DNA from: JBGPOS01 sp041488155
Lineage (GTDB): Bacteria; Chloroflexota; Dehalococcoidia; Tepidiformales; Tepidiformaceae
Length of the DNA: 64,000 bases
Assembly: GCA_041488155.1 (NCBI GenBank)
Contig: JBGPOS010000009.1
Span: 8,753 to 72,752, forward strand
Direction: 5' to 3'
A program made the position numbers and the translations under genes. Shown one piece after another: positions 26,717 through 36,624 of the stretch (its first letter is position 1; every line of letters begins with the position of its first letter). A model generated the notes under the pieces. It was not told the origin of the DNA. It saw only the letters and a list, made by a program, of their open reading frames with translations, and made no database searches.

Positions 26717-29644
26717 ATGACGCAACGTTCGCCCGGGGGTGGGCGGCTCGGCCCGCCTCCACCGATGTTCCGGCTGCCGTCCGGCGCCGTTGGGAGCCGC
26801 CTGCTTAGACTTGGGCGGCGGTGGCTCATCGCCCTGGCTATCCCGATCGTCCTCTTCATCCTGTTGAACGTCGCCAGGGGCATTTACACGAATGTGCTGT
26901 GGTTCGACAGCGTCGGTTATCGCAGTGTTTACGCGACTGAAATAACGACGCGCGTGTGGCTGTTCTTCGCCGGGTCAGGCGTCGCTCTCGCGGCCATTGC
27001 CGCCAATCTCCTGATCGCCCGGCGACTCGCGCCCTCGGCCGACACCCCCGAGTTCGAGGTGTCGGAGGAGCTGCGCGGACTGTACTCGGCTATCCAATCA
27101 GTCCCAACTCGCCGCGTCCTGCTGGTTGCCGTTGGGGCGCTGGCGCTGATCGTTGCGGTGCAGTTCGGCTCCGCTGCCGCCGGACATTGGCAAGGGGTCC
27201 TGCTTTTCACCCACGCGCAATCGTTCCACAAGGAAGACCCTCAGTTTCACCACGATCTGAGCTTCTACGTCTTCAAGCTGCCGCTATACCAGTTCGTCCT
27301 CGACTGGCTTCTAACGCTGCTGATCATCGGGGCGATCGCCGCGGTAGTCGTTTACGCGCTCCGCGGGATCCTTTACGGATTTCGCATTGATGCCCCGCGG
27401 CCCATCATCCGTCACGTTTTCAGTATTGAATCCCCGCGCTGGATAAAGCTCCACGTCTCTCTCCTCATCGTCGCCTTCTTTCTTCTCCTAATCGCGCGCT
27501 CCTTCCTGAGCCGGTTCGCGCTGGTCTACTCGACCCAGGGGGTCGATGTGGGCGCGTTTTACACCGATCTGCATGCCACGCTGCCGATGATCTACGTCCG
27601 CATGGTGGTCGCAGGGCTGTGCGCGCTCCTCGTGCTGATCGGTCTCTATCGCGGAGGGCTCGCTCTGCCAGTGGGCGCGGTGGCCATCTGGATGGTCGCG
27701 TGGGTTCTGAGCAGCATCTACCCGGTCTTTGTCCAGCGGTTCTCGGTGCAACCCAACGAACTCTCGAGGGAAGAGCCCTACCTCGCCCGCAACATCGCGA
27801 TGACACGCTACGCCTACGGACTGGATCAGATAGACGAACGCCAGTTCCCGGCAAATCCCACTGCTACCGATCAGGAAGTGCAGGCGAACCAGGCCACCAT
27901 CGACAACGTGCGACTCTGGGACCCCGACCCGCTCCGTTCCGCGCTTGGCCAGGTCCAGACGATTCGGCCGCTCTTCGAATTCTCTGACGTTGACGTCGAC
28001 CGCTACACGCTTGATGGCAAGTTCCGCCAGGTAATGCTGAGCGCCCGAGAACTCAATTCGAACCGCCTGCCCGCGGACGCCCAAACGTGGGTGAACCGAA
28101 CCCTCCAGTTCACCCATGGCTATGGCTTTACCGTGGCCGCTGTGAACGCCGCGGCGCCAGACGGCTCGCCGATCCTCCTGGTGAAGGACATTCCCCTTCA
28201 GGGCCCGATTACCACCGCCAGGCCCGAGGTGTACTTCGGCGAGCAGCCGGACCAGTACATTATCGTCGACAGCAACGAGCCGGAGTTCACGCCAGTCGGC
28301 GGGGGGACGAACGTCCAGACACGGTTCGAGGGCGCGGGCGGCGTCAAGCTGAGCGGCATTCTGCAGCGTTTCGCGTATGCATGGACGTTCCGGGATCCGA
28401 ACATCCTCATTTCGGGGGCGATCAACAGCAACAGCCGGCTCATCTATCGACGGAACATCCAGCAACGGATCCACGAAATCGCTCCCTTCCTGCAGCTCGA
28501 TGTTGACCCTTATCTCGTAGTCGATGAGGCCGGCATGTACTGGGTCCAGGATGCTTACACCGCCAGCGACCGCATCCCGTATGCCCATCGCATCGATGGC
28601 CAGAACTATCTGCACAACAGTGTGAAGGTCATCGTCAACGCCTATTCGGGCGAAACCGAGTTCTACGTCACCGAGCCGGACGAGCCGATCCTGAAGGCGT
28701 ATGCGGCTGTCTTCCCGCACCTCTTCAAGCCCCTGGACCAGATGCCTCCCACGTTGCGGTCACACTTGCGCTACCCGGAGGACCTGTTCCGTTTTCAAAC
28801 CCAGGCCTATCTCCGCTACCACATCCGGGAGGCGAGGCAGTTTTACCAGCAAGAGGATCAGTGGGACATCCCAACGGTGCTTTCAGGGGGTGGGAACGGT
28901 GCGATCCGACCTTACTACGTGATCGCCCAACTGCCGGGCGGCACGCAGGAGGAGTTCATGCTCATCCTGCCGTTTGTGCCGCGAAACCGGACCAACGCAA
29001 TTGCCTGGATAGCGGCGCGATCCGACGGGACTAACTACGGGAAGCTCGTGGCTTTCCGCTTCCCCGATGGCGTGAGTGTGCCGGGTCCAACGCAGGTAGA
29101 ACGCAGAATCGATTCGGACGGGAGGGTTTCTCAGCAGCTGACGCTGTGGAACCAGTCGGGCTCCAAAGTGATCCGCGGCGACTTGTTGATGATTCCCATC
29201 GGGAACGCCAATCTCTTCTTCGAGCCTCTCTACTTGGCGGCCACAAGCGGTGGAAGTGAGATCCCACAGCTCAAGCGCGTGGTGGTCGTCAACGGCGACA
29301 GCGTGGCGATGGAGCCGACGCTGTCGCGGGCGATCGACGTCCTGTTCGGGCGAGCGACGCCGTCGGGCCTGGACAGCACTGGCGCCACGGCCGGCGGGGC
29401 GCCGTCCACGGCCACGCCCACTGCTCCATCATCGCCGGCGGGGGGCACGCCAACTCCCAGGGCTTCTCCGGCGATCCCTAACGACGTGGGCGCGCTCGTG
29501 GCGCAGGCCGCACAGGCTTATGACCGCGCACAGGCACTTCTTCGAGCTGGTGACTTCGCTGGATATGGGAGAGAGCTCGAACAGCTGAAGCAGATCCTCG
29601 ATCGGCTCAGCCAGCTCACCGGAACGCCGACACCCGGACATTGA
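26717..29644 (+). CDS. UPF0182 family integral membrane protein
   Basis: A 975-residue protein. Seven or so hydrophobic helices fill the first ~330 residues (for example WLIALAIPIVLFILLNVARG and FVLDWLLTLLIIGAIAAVVV), followed by a large extracytoplasmic domain. WFDSVGYRSVY, SRFALVYSTQG and PYLARNIAMTRYAYGLD match the UPF0182 signature. The C-terminus has a Thr/Pro/Ala-rich tail and a short helical end. Function unknown. The ATG at 26717 is used because residues before it are not conserved in style; an open frame extends to 26549. Confidence 0.88.
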   Translation: MTQRSPGGGRLGPPPPMFRLPSGAVGSRLLRLGRRWLIALAIPIVLFILLNVARGIYTNVLWFDSVGYRSVYATEITTRVWLFFAGSGVALAAIAANLLIARRLAPSADTPEFEVSEELRGLYSAIQSVPTRRVLLVAVGALALIVAVQFGSAAAGHWQGVLLFTHAQSFHKEDPQFHHDLSFYVFKLPLYQFVLDWLLTLLIIGAIAAVVVYALRGILYGFRIDAPRPIIRHVFSIESPRWIKLHVSLLIVAFFLLLIARSFLSRFALVYSTQGVDVGAFYTDLHATLPMIYVRMVVAGLCALLVLIGLYRGGLALPVGAVAIWMVAWVLSSIYPVFVQRFSVQPNELSREEPYLARNIAMTRYAYGLDQIDERQFPANPTATDQEVQANQATIDNVRLWDPDPLRSALGQVQTIRPLFEFSDVDVDRYTLDGKFRQVMLSARELNSNRLPADAQTWVNRTLQFTHGYGFTVAAVNAAAPDGSPILLVKDIPLQGPITTARPEVYFGEQPDQYIIVDSNEPEFTPVGGGTNVQTRFEGAGGVKLSGILQRFAYAWTFRDPNILISGAINSNSRLIYRRNIQQRIHEIAPFLQLDVDPYLVVDEAGMYWVQDAYTASDRIPYAHRIDGQNYLHNSVKVIVNAYSGETEFYVTEPDEPILKAYAAVFPHLFKPLDQMPPTLRSHLRYPEDLFRFQTQAYLRYHIREARQFYQQEDQWDIPTVLSGGGNGAIRPYYVIAQLPGGTQEEFMLILPFVPRNRTNAIAWIAARSDGTNYGKLVAFRFPDGVSVPGPTQVERRIDSDGRVSQQLTLWNQSGSKVIRGDLLMIPIGNANLFFEPLYLAATSGGSEIPQLKRVVVVNGDSVAMEPTLSRAIDVLFGRATPSGLDSTGATAGGAPSTATPTAPSSPAGGTPTPRASPAIPNDVGALVAQAAQAYDRAQALLRAGDFAGYGRELEQLKQILDRLSQLTGTPTPGH

Positions 29645-29936
29645 GGGCGGGCCCAGGAGTTGACCTGCGTCGCGGAGTTCTGCTGCACCGGCGCTGTCAG
29701 GTCATGGTGCTGGCGCCGCCAGGAGAGGGACGACGGCCGGCAAGGCCTGTCTTTAGCGCCCCGCCCCGGTCTCCGGGCTCCAGCTGAGCTTCCAGCCGAA
29801 CCTCTGGAGGAATCGGAGCGGCCAGGCCGTGAAAAGCGCTCAGCCAGAGCCTGGCGCGGGCGCGGCATCCGGGTTGGCTGGCCTTCGCACTGAACCGCGA
29901 GCGTGCCGAAGCGCCTGGGGAGATTCGTTCGGCTGG

Positions 29937-31673
29937 CTAGGTCTCTCCGTGCAACGCCTCGCCGCGATGCAGGCGGGCAGCAATCTCGAAGGTTTGGCCG
30001 GTCGCACGCACCGTCGGCGCGTGGGCCGTGAGGAACCGGGCCGCACCGACGAGAATGTCGTCGCCTTCCGGCCGACCGCGAAAGTTCTCGTACTGCCGGA
30101 GCGCTGCCTCGAAGACCTGGAAGGAATGGAAGCCCGCGTCCTCTCTCAGGAGGGCGTGTCCCAGGGTTTCGATCAGCTCTTGATGCTTCCCTGCTCCGAG
30201 CAGGTCAGCAGCGAGCTGGGCCGTCTCGTCCACGCGCTGCTGGCGGTCGAACTCTGACAGCAGGGCTTCCGGGGTGGCCCCTGCGCTGTTCGGCTTCGGC
30301 CTCCCCTGTTTGGGCACATTCAAGAATCGTTCCAGGTAGACGGACATCGCGCCGTCGAGGATCCCTCGCGCCAGCTCCCGTGAGGGCGCTCGTCGCATGG
30401 CCTGGTCCACCGCGTTGCAGTAGGTGAAGGTGTGGTGAACCGTGTTCCAGTCGGCGAACTCGTTCGAGACGTGGAAGTGTAGAGGGCGGCGAGCTGCGGC
30501 ATAGGCCACAGCAGCGGACAGGGCAGTGAGCGGCGCCCCTTCGCGTGCTGCTTCCACTATTGCCCGCAACGAGTCGGCTGGCGCGTCGTCCAGGATCGTC
30601 TCGGCGAGCACCCGGTGGCCGTCCCAACCCGGCAACCGCTCTCGTCCCTGGCTCAGGGCGCCGTCGAGTTCTGCGTTGGCCTCCCGAAGCAGCGACGGCA
30701 GGTTGTCTGGATGCTGCCAGGCTGAGGTCTCTTCCATCCGCTGGGCAAAGACGATGTCGGGAATTAGGCTGGGGAGGACGTCACTGGCGTGGTCCCAACC
30801 TATGTGGTCCAGCAACTCACATGCCTTGTTTGCGAAGTCGAGCGCGTGGCCGGTGTCCATGAACAGGTGGTCCGTGCAGGCCGAGAAGAGCATGTCGGCC
30901 ACTTGCCCTGGTTCGGCGCCAGCGACGATCGCTGTCCGGAGGCAACGTTCAGCAGCGTCCTGGCTCCGGGTCTCTGAGAACCGGCGGAACCATGCGCGGA
31001 AGACAGCGGGCCGGTCCTCTGCGGTCGCCAGTGGTTGGAGATCGAAATCCGGAGGTTCGCCCTCGACGTTTCGAGCGACGTGGATGGCCCCCTGGTAGAG
31101 AGCGCGGGACCTGTCCGCCGGCGCAAGCGAGGGCAAAACGTTCGCCATCGCGGTGAGAATGGAAAGGCCATCGGACCAGCCCGCCGCGCGGTAACGAGTG
31201 CCGAAGCGAGTTGTCCTCTCGAGGACGGCATTCATCTCACCAAGGTCAGCCAGGGCCACCACCGCCTTCGCGATCACAAGCCGCAGATTGTGTTCGAGGC
31301 CTTCGTCGAGTTTGCGGAGCCAGTGGGTCCGCCGCTCCTCCTCGATGGGGTGTGGCTCTACCCATACCTCGCCGTCCCGCGATTCGACGTAAAACGAGGC
31401 GACGTCGTCGGCGAAGGGATCGAAGGTGCATCCGCCAGCCAGGTCGAACTTGGCGTGGTGCCAGTGGCAGGTGAGGATGCCATCCTTGACTGTGCCCTGG
31501 CTCAAGGGGAACCCCATATGGGGGCAGCGGTTGTCGAGGGCGTAGAGGCGTCCGTCGTGATAGAAGACAGCAATCGTCCGGCCTTCCGCCGCTATCACCT
31601 TCACTCCATGGCTCTGCAACTCCGCCAACGAGCCCACACGTACCGTTCCGCGGCGAGCCGTCTCCGTGGTCAT
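29937..31673 (-). CDS. Rieske [2Fe-2S] domain fused to large uncharacterised helical domain
   Basis: About 578 residues. The N-terminal ~105 form a Rieske ferredoxin domain with CPHMGFPLSQG and CHWHHAKFDL, giving the complete C-x-H ... C-x-x-H cluster ligands. The remaining ~470 residues are almost entirely helical and Ala-rich, with several His/Asp-rich stretches (FSACTDHLFMDTGHA, HFHVSNEFADWNTVHHTFTYC). These might bind metal or be structural. No known catalytic oxygenase iron motif was identified in the second part. Start ATG at 31673. It shares strand and spacing with the dehydrogenase upstream, so an electron-transfer or oxygenase role is possible but unproven. Confidence 0.78.
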   Translation of the reverse strand: MTTETARRGTVRVGSLAELQSHGVKVIAAEGRTIAVFYHDGRLYALDNRCPHMGFPLSQGTVKDGILTCHWHHAKFDLAGGCTFDPFADDVASFYVESRDGEVWVEPHPIEEERRTHWLRKLDEGLEHNLRLVIAKAVVALADLGEMNAVLERTTRFGTRYRAAGWSDGLSILTAMANVLPSLAPADRSRALYQGAIHVARNVEGEPPDFDLQPLATAEDRPAVFRAWFRRFSETRSQDAAERCLRTAIVAGAEPGQVADMLFSACTDHLFMDTGHALDFANKACELLDHIGWDHASDVLPSLIPDIVFAQRMEETSAWQHPDNLPSLLREANAELDGALSQGRERLPGWDGHRVLAETILDDAPADSLRAIVEAAREGAPLTALSAAVAYAAARRPLHFHVSNEFADWNTVHHTFTYCNAVDQAMRRAPSRELARGILDGAMSVYLERFLNVPKQGRPKPNSAGATPEALLSEFDRQQRVDETAQLAADLLGAGKHQELIETLGHALLREDAGFHSFQVFEAALRQYENFRGRPEGDDILVGAARFLTAHAPTVRATGQTFEIAARLHRGEALHGET

Positions 31674-31885
31674 TGTCAGTCCCTCCAGCGGGTCATCCCT
31701 GTTCGTTGTACTCCATTTCTGTCGGGTTCGGCACGACCCCATGGCCAGCCTCTTCAGGGCGCTTCGGGAAGTGCCACCCCTGACAATTGGTGCAGGAGCG
31801 TGCGTCGTGACCGCTTCGGAGCGAGTCGATGACTCAGTGTGATGTGACGTTCTCGATCGTTCGTCGCCCCGGGTGGAGGCCTCGT

Positions 31886-33055
31886 CTAGAAAGGGCTTAC
31901 GCCGCCCGGTCGCAGACCCTTGTTCGGGTTGATCAGGTACTTTTCACCCGTGGCTTGTCTGCCATAGACGGCGATCTGTTTGAGCTGGAGCGCCTCAGCG
32001 AGGGAGACCTCGCTGGTGTACGTGCTGGCGAACGTGGTCTTTATCTCGGCCGCAACCCGCTCTCTCAACTTCTGGGCGGCCTCGAACCCAATCTTCTGAA
32101 GGAACGGCGTGAGCAACCAGCCGCCGATGCCCCAGGCCATCCCGAAGTTGCGGTTGAATTCGGTCGGACTGCGGTCCAGCCCGCCGTAGATGTACACCTG
32201 CTTGTGGGTGGTGGAGCCGTAGCGGCTGTACTCCTTCGCAGAGGCGTTCGCTGCGATCTCCATGGCGGTGAGGATCTGCCCCGCCAGTCTTCCGCCGCCG
32301 GTGGCATCGAACGCCAGGGTAGCGCCGGTGGCGACGAGCGCCCCGGTCAGGTCCTCCATGAAGGCCGGCGAGCTCGAGTTGCAGACGTAAGCGGCACCAA
32401 TCTTCTTCAGGATGTCGACCTGCTCCTGTTTTCGGACGATGTTCACCAGCCCCACGTTTTCCTTGATGCAGAGCTTGTTGAGCATCTGCCCGAGATTCGA
32501 GGCAGCGGCGGTGTGCACGAGCGCCTTGTGGCCCTCAGAGCGCATGGTTTCGACCATGCCGAGCGCCGTTAGAGGGTTGACGAAACAGGCGGCGCCTTCG
32601 GCCGCTGTTGTGCCCGGCGGCAGCAGGAGGCACTGAGCGGCGCTGATGCAGCGGTACTGCGAGTACATCGCGCCACCGAGGACGGCGACGGTTTTCCCGA
32701 GAAGGGCCTGCGCTGCCGGAGACGCTCCCGCCTGGACGACCACCCCGGCTCCTTCGTTGCCAGCGGGCAGCGACTGCTCGACGCGCCCTGCCATCGCCGT
32801 CATCACGGCGGGCGAGATTTTCGCTGTCACCACCGGATTGTCAGCAGTGCCCGATGCCTCGGCTGTGCTCATGTCGGCTCCGCCGAAGAGGAGTCCCATG
32901 TCGGACGGGTTCAACGGGGCCGCGTCGATGCGAACGATCACTTCTTCCGGATTCGGTTGCGGGGTGGCAACGTTGGCGAGCGATAGCTCGACGAGGCCCC
33001 CCTTCCTTATGGTCGAACGAAGCTGAAGTCCCATGCCTGTGCCGGCTTGTGCCAT
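31886..33055 (-). CDS. Zinc-type (MDR) alcohol dehydrogenase/quinone-reductase family protein
   Basis: A 389-residue medium-chain dehydrogenase. EEVIVRIDAAPLNPSDMGLL and PAGNEGAGVVVQAG form the catalytic-domain opening, VNPLTALGMVETM precedes the nucleotide-binding domain, and LVHTAAASNLGQMLNKLCI stands in place of the usual GxGxxG region. The structural-zinc cysteine cluster is not seen, which favours a quinone-oxidoreductase or enoyl-reductase type. It may be co-transcribed with the Rieske protein. Confidence 0.82.
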   Translation of the reverse strand: MAQAGTGMGLQLRSTIRKGGLVELSLANVATPQPNPEEVIVRIDAAPLNPSDMGLLFGGADMSTAEASGTADNPVVTAKISPAVMTAMAGRVEQSLPAGNEGAGVVVQAGASPAAQALLGKTVAVLGGAMYSQYRCISAAQCLLLPPGTTAAEGAACFVNPLTALGMVETMRSEGHKALVHTAAASNLGQMLNKLCIKENVGLVNIVRKQEQVDILKKIGAAYVCNSSSPAFMEDLTGALVATGATLAFDATGGGRLAGQILTAMEIAANASAKEYSRYGSTTHKQVYIYGGLDRSPTEFNRNFGMAWGIGGWLLTPFLQKIGFEAAQKLRERVAAEIKTTFASTYTSEVSLAEALQLKQIAVYGRQATGEKYLINPNKGLRPGGVSPF

Positions 33056-33205
33056 GTCTCATCTCCGAAGTGGCCGGTTGCCGGGGCAAACATACTTGCT
33101 AAGAACTGCGCCGCACACCCGAAGGTGCGGCCGAAGCGGCGGCCGGCGTCCGTTCTCACGGGCTCGGTTGGGACCGCGGCCTGGCATCGTTGGCTCCTGC
33201 CGGCC

Positions 33206-34609
33206 TCAGCCCTCTCTCCTCTTGTGGCCGGCCAGGTTGCCCAGACCGTCGTAGGCGGCGTACTTGTAGGCCTCTGAGAGCGTTGGGAAGTTGAATGTGG
33301 CCTCGATAAAAGCGTCGATCGTGCGGTGGCCGGTAAGGGCCATCAATCCGAGGTGGACCAGTTCCGTCGCCGTTTCCCCAACGCAATGGACCCCCAGCAG
33401 GATCCTGTCATCGGGGGAGAAGACGAGCTTCAGCAGGCCGTTGGCGTCGCCCATTATCTGGCCGCGCGCGTTGTTTGCGTAGCGAGCGCGCCCCACCTCA
33501 TGCCGTAATCCTTGCTCGCGACAAGACTCCTCGGTCTCCCCGACAGCCGACACTTCCGGAATCGTGTAGATGCCGAAAGGAAGAAGTGCGGCCACATGCT
33601 GCTTGTAGCGGAGGTCGAAGGCGTGGCAGACGGCGACGCGCGCCTGTTCCATGGAGGTGGATGCGAGGGCGGGAAAGCCGATCACGTCCCCTGCCGCATA
33701 CACCGACGGGTTCGAGGTCTGAAAGCGCTGGTTCACCTTAATGTGTCCGCCTTCGTCCAGGGCGACGCCTGCGCGGTCAAGGCCAAGGCCCTGGGTGGCA
33801 CCGCGCCGCCCTCCGGCGAAGAGCGCGCGGTCACACTCTAGGTTCCGGCCGGACTGGAGATGCACTCGGACGCCTTCGTCGCTCTTATGGATTTCCTGGA
33901 TCCTTTCCCGGAGGACGACTCGCACCCCGGTCGTCTCCATTCCCGCGCGTAATCGCTCGGAGATCTCCGCATCAAGGAACGGCAGCAGCCTCTCTTTCCG
34001 GTCAATGAGGCTGACATCGACGCCCAGCGCCGCGAAAGTCGAGGCGTACTCGCAACCAATAACCCCGCCTCCGACCACCGTCAGCCTCTTGGGGATGACA
34101 TCCATCCGAAGGATGCTGTCCGAGTCGTAGATGAGACGGTCGTCGAATGGGATGTTGGATGGGCGATTGGGGCGCGAGCCTGTCGCAACGAGGAAGGCGT
34201 CGGCGGTCAGACGGGACTGAACATCGCCGTCGACGACGGCTAGACTCCCGGGGCCGTCGAAGGATGCCCAGCCGCGGATCAGGTCAATCCCGTGGTCTGT
34301 GATGTTGCGTTCTACCGCGTCCCGCTGCTGGCCGACGACGTATTCGGCCCGATACGTCAAGTCCTGAACGCTCAGCCCTTCTCTTAGCGAGTAGTCGATG
34401 CCGTAGAGCCCTCGCTGACGCAGCCCTGAGAAGTAGAGAGCCGTCTCACGGAGCGTCTTGCTGGGAAGTGTGCCGGTGTTGACCGAGGCGCCACCGAGCC
34501 GGGGATCCTTCTCAACGATTGCGACGCGCTTGCCGAAGTAGGCGGCTTGCGCGGCTCCTTTCTCGCCGGCCGGCCCGGATCCAATGACGACCAGGTCGTA
34601 GTGGGGCAA
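33206..34609 (-). CDS. sthA: Soluble pyridine nucleotide transhydrogenase (Si-specific)
   Basis: About 467 residues of the FAD disulphide-reductase family. VIGSGPAGEKGA binds FAD, VVGGGVIGCEYAS binds NAD(P), and the C-terminal dimer domain ends ATFNFPTLSEAYKYAA. Where lipoamide dehydrogenases have two redox cysteines it reads GGASVNTGTLPSKT, with neither Cys, as expected for SthA, which passes hydride directly between NADH and NADP. A TTG at 34609 with CAGGAG upstream begins the protein (LPHYDLVVIG); the frame remains open to 34726 without a good start. Confidence 0.87.
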   Translation of the reverse strand: MPHYDLVVIGSGPAGEKGAAQAAYFGKRVAIVEKDPRLGGASVNTGTLPSKTLRETALYFSGLRQRGLYGIDYSLREGLSVQDLTYRAEYVVGQQRDAVERNITDHGIDLIRGWASFDGPGSLAVVDGDVQSRLTADAFLVATGSRPNRPSNIPFDDRLIYDSDSILRMDVIPKRLTVVGGGVIGCEYASTFAALGVDVSLIDRKERLLPFLDAEISERLRAGMETTGVRVVLRERIQEIHKSDEGVRVHLQSGRNLECDRALFAGGRRGATQGLGLDRAGVALDEGGHIKVNQRFQTSNPSVYAAGDVIGFPALASTSMEQARVAVCHAFDLRYKQHVAALLPFGIYTIPEVSAVGETEESCREQGLRHEVGRARYANNARGQIMGDANGLLKLVFSPDDRILLGVHCVGETATELVHLGLMALTGHRTIDAFIEATFNFPTLSEAYKYAAYDGLGNLAGHKRREG

Positions 34610-34797
34610 ACGCGCACACTCCTGCCGTTCGCGGAGGGCCAGGCACGATCGTTTCGCCCTGCGGCGCAGGCGGCCCCGGCCCGGCGCGAGATGGCGAAAA
34701 GGATACCAGCGCCAGCCGGCGGGCACCCGTCGAGGCGACGCCCCAGCACCGGCCTGGTGTCGCGATCCAGGCTGAAGGCCCTCTTACTGGCGGGCGT

Positions 34798-35538
34798 TCA
34801 AGACGCGGTCATCCCGCCGTCAAGAACGAACTCTGCCCCCGACGCGTAGCTGCTTTCGTCGGAGGCGAGGAACAGAGCCAGCTTCGCGACCTCGTGCGGA
34901 TCGGCGATCCGTCCAAGCGGTATGCGGCGCGTCCAGCGGTCGGCTCCGCCGCTATCGATGCCCGGAATCTCGTGAAGCATGGCCGTCTCGATCATCCCCG
35001 GATGTATCGAGTTGACCCGGATGCCGTAGCGGCCAAGTTCGGTTGCCGCGCTTTTCGTCATCCCGCGCACGGCCCACTTACTCGCTCCATAGGCGACTGC
35101 GCCTGGCGATCCCTGCATGCCGGCGACCGATGAGATGTTGACAATTGCACCGGAGTTGCGCTCCATCATCGCGGGAACCACGGCGCGCATGCCGAGGAAG
35201 ACGCCTACCTGGTTCACCCCGATAACCCGCATATAGTCGGCGAGTGTGGTGTTGACCACGCCGCCCGTCTTGAAGATGCCCGCGTTGTTCACGAGAATGT
35301 CGATTCGTCCGTGTGCCTTGAGGATCTCCTGGACTACTTCCGCCCACCGAGCCTCACTGGTCACGTCGTGGTGGAGATAAGTTCCGCCGCAGGTTCGCGC
35401 AGTCGCGGCGCCGTCAGCGTCCAGCACGTCGGTAAGTACCACGGTGGCGCCTTCGGCTGCGAACAGCGCAGCTTCCGCCGCACCCTGCCCTCTGGCGCCT
35501 CCTGTGATGAGTGCTACTCGTCCGTCGAGCCTTCCCAT
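34798..35538 (-). CDS. Short-chain dehydrogenase/reductase
   Basis: A classical SDR of 246 residues. The cofactor loop is TGGARGQG, followed by NNAGIF, the catalytic Ser in NISSVAG, and YGASK with Tyr and Lys. The PG motif is in NSIHPGMIETAM, and the C-terminus is SGAEFVLDGGMTAS. An Asp at the end of strand 2 (VLTDVLDAD) suggests NAD(H) preference. It is about 190 bp upstream of sthA on the same strand. Substrate unknown. Confidence 0.88.
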   Translation of the reverse strand: MGRLDGRVALITGGARGQGAAEAALFAAEGATVVLTDVLDADGAATARTCGGTYLHHDVTSEARWAEVVQEILKAHGRIDILVNNAGIFKTGGVVNTTLADYMRVIGVNQVGVFLGMRAVVPAMMERNSGAIVNISSVAGMQGSPGAVAYGASKWAVRGMTKSAATELGRYGIRVNSIHPGMIETAMLHEIPGIDSGGADRWTRRIPLGRIADPHEVAKLALFLASDESSYASGAEFVLDGGMTAS

Positions 35539-35958
35539 GGTTCGCCTCTTACACCAGTCGAGATCTGACCCCGGCAGTCGGAGGTCCCGTGCTGCGCAAG
35601 GCGAGTCCGAGATGCTAGCACAGCCGCCGCGACCGGATAAACTCGCCTTCGCAGGGTGATGCTGGTGCTGCCGCTTTCGTTCGCACGCCGGCCTCGCCCG
35701 GCGGCGTAGGGCTTCCTGGACCAGCGACGCTGTTCACTCTCGCCGCCGGAAGGGAACCTCAGCTGAGGCTCGGGTGGTTCATCATCCTGCACGACATGTC
35801 ACTGGAGGAGGTGACCGGACAGGCGCGTCAGGCCACCGCGACCGTTCCTCGCAGTCTCTGTCTCACGGCGGGCTGCGCCATCCGTCTGGAGTCGCCGGCG
35901 GCCCTCCGAAGGGCCCTGGTCGCTGCCGCATATGCCTGACCGACAGGCCCAAACGTAC
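35539..35958. other. Intergenic region with a possible gene remnant
   Basis: There is no secure gene in 420 bp. A plus-strand frame from about 35640 to the stop at 35937-35939, with an internal ATG at 35796, encodes a stretch (LGWFIILHDMSLEEVTGQ) that faintly recalls the end of a PAS domain. Its start is unclear and the rest is unrecognisable. It could be a decayed sensor-kinase fragment or chance. Confidence 0.3.
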
Positions 35959-36516
35959 TTAGCGGGGCCGGGCCTCGGCGAACAACTTGCTTGCTGATTC
36001 GGGTCCGGCGCTTGTGTTCACCAGGTCGTCATAGGCTGCGCGCAGGTACGCGGCAGGGTCTTCGATGGAGGAGTCCCAATCGGTCGCGCCCGCCCAGGCG
36101 CGGAGATACAGCCCAGAACCGTCGCTGCTTCGGGCGTAGGGCTCGCTGCAGAGAGCTGTTCGGACGCGTTCGGTGAAGATCTCACTTCGAGCGTCGTCGT
36201 ACTCGACGAGGAAGACGGCGAAGAGCGTCTCATCGACCCTCGCGACGATGTCGGATTCGCGCGCCGCCGCAGTGAGGGCCTGCGCGATAAACCTCGCCGG
36301 TGACGGGGGCGGCACGCCGCTGGACCTTGTGGCGACGATCTGCACCTCGAACAGGGCGAGCGAAGCTTTCCGGCCGTAGCGACGGCTCCGAGCGATCTCA
36401 TGCCGCAACGCCCGTCCCAGTGCAGTCGAATTGGCCAGACCGGTCTCGCCATCGACGAGGATCGGGGCCTCGAGAGTAGCCTCGCCAGTGGCACGGTGCT
36501 TCTTGAGCAGGCCCAT
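35959..36516 (-). CDS. Degenerate GGDEF-domain protein
   Basis: A 185-residue protein built like the front and middle of a GGDEF domain. DGETGLANSTALGRALRHEI is the opening and SRRYGRKASLALFEVQ the second strand. Where the GGDEF motif should be it reads ARVDETLFAVFLVEY, so the catalytic glycines and acids are missing. It is probably catalytically inactive, perhaps a GTP or effector sensor or a structural regulator. Start ATG at 36516 (MGLLKK). It diverges from a small membrane protein gene. Confidence 0.68.
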   Translation of the reverse strand: MGLLKKHRATGEATLEAPILVDGETGLANSTALGRALRHEIARSRRYGRKASLALFEVQIVATRSSGVPPPSPARFIAQALTAAARESDIVARVDETLFAVFLVEYDDARSEIFTERVRTALCSEPYARSSDGSGLYLRAWAGATDWDSSIEDPAAYLRAAYDDLVNTSAGPESASKLFAEARPR

Positions 36517-36624
36517 CTTGGATACTCCACGGCTGACTAGAGCGCCGGGCCGTTTATTCGAGTATCGACGCCGCACGACCAACTGCGCAGTGCCGGAGTG
36601 ACGGCTGACCTGGGTCAACGCGGC

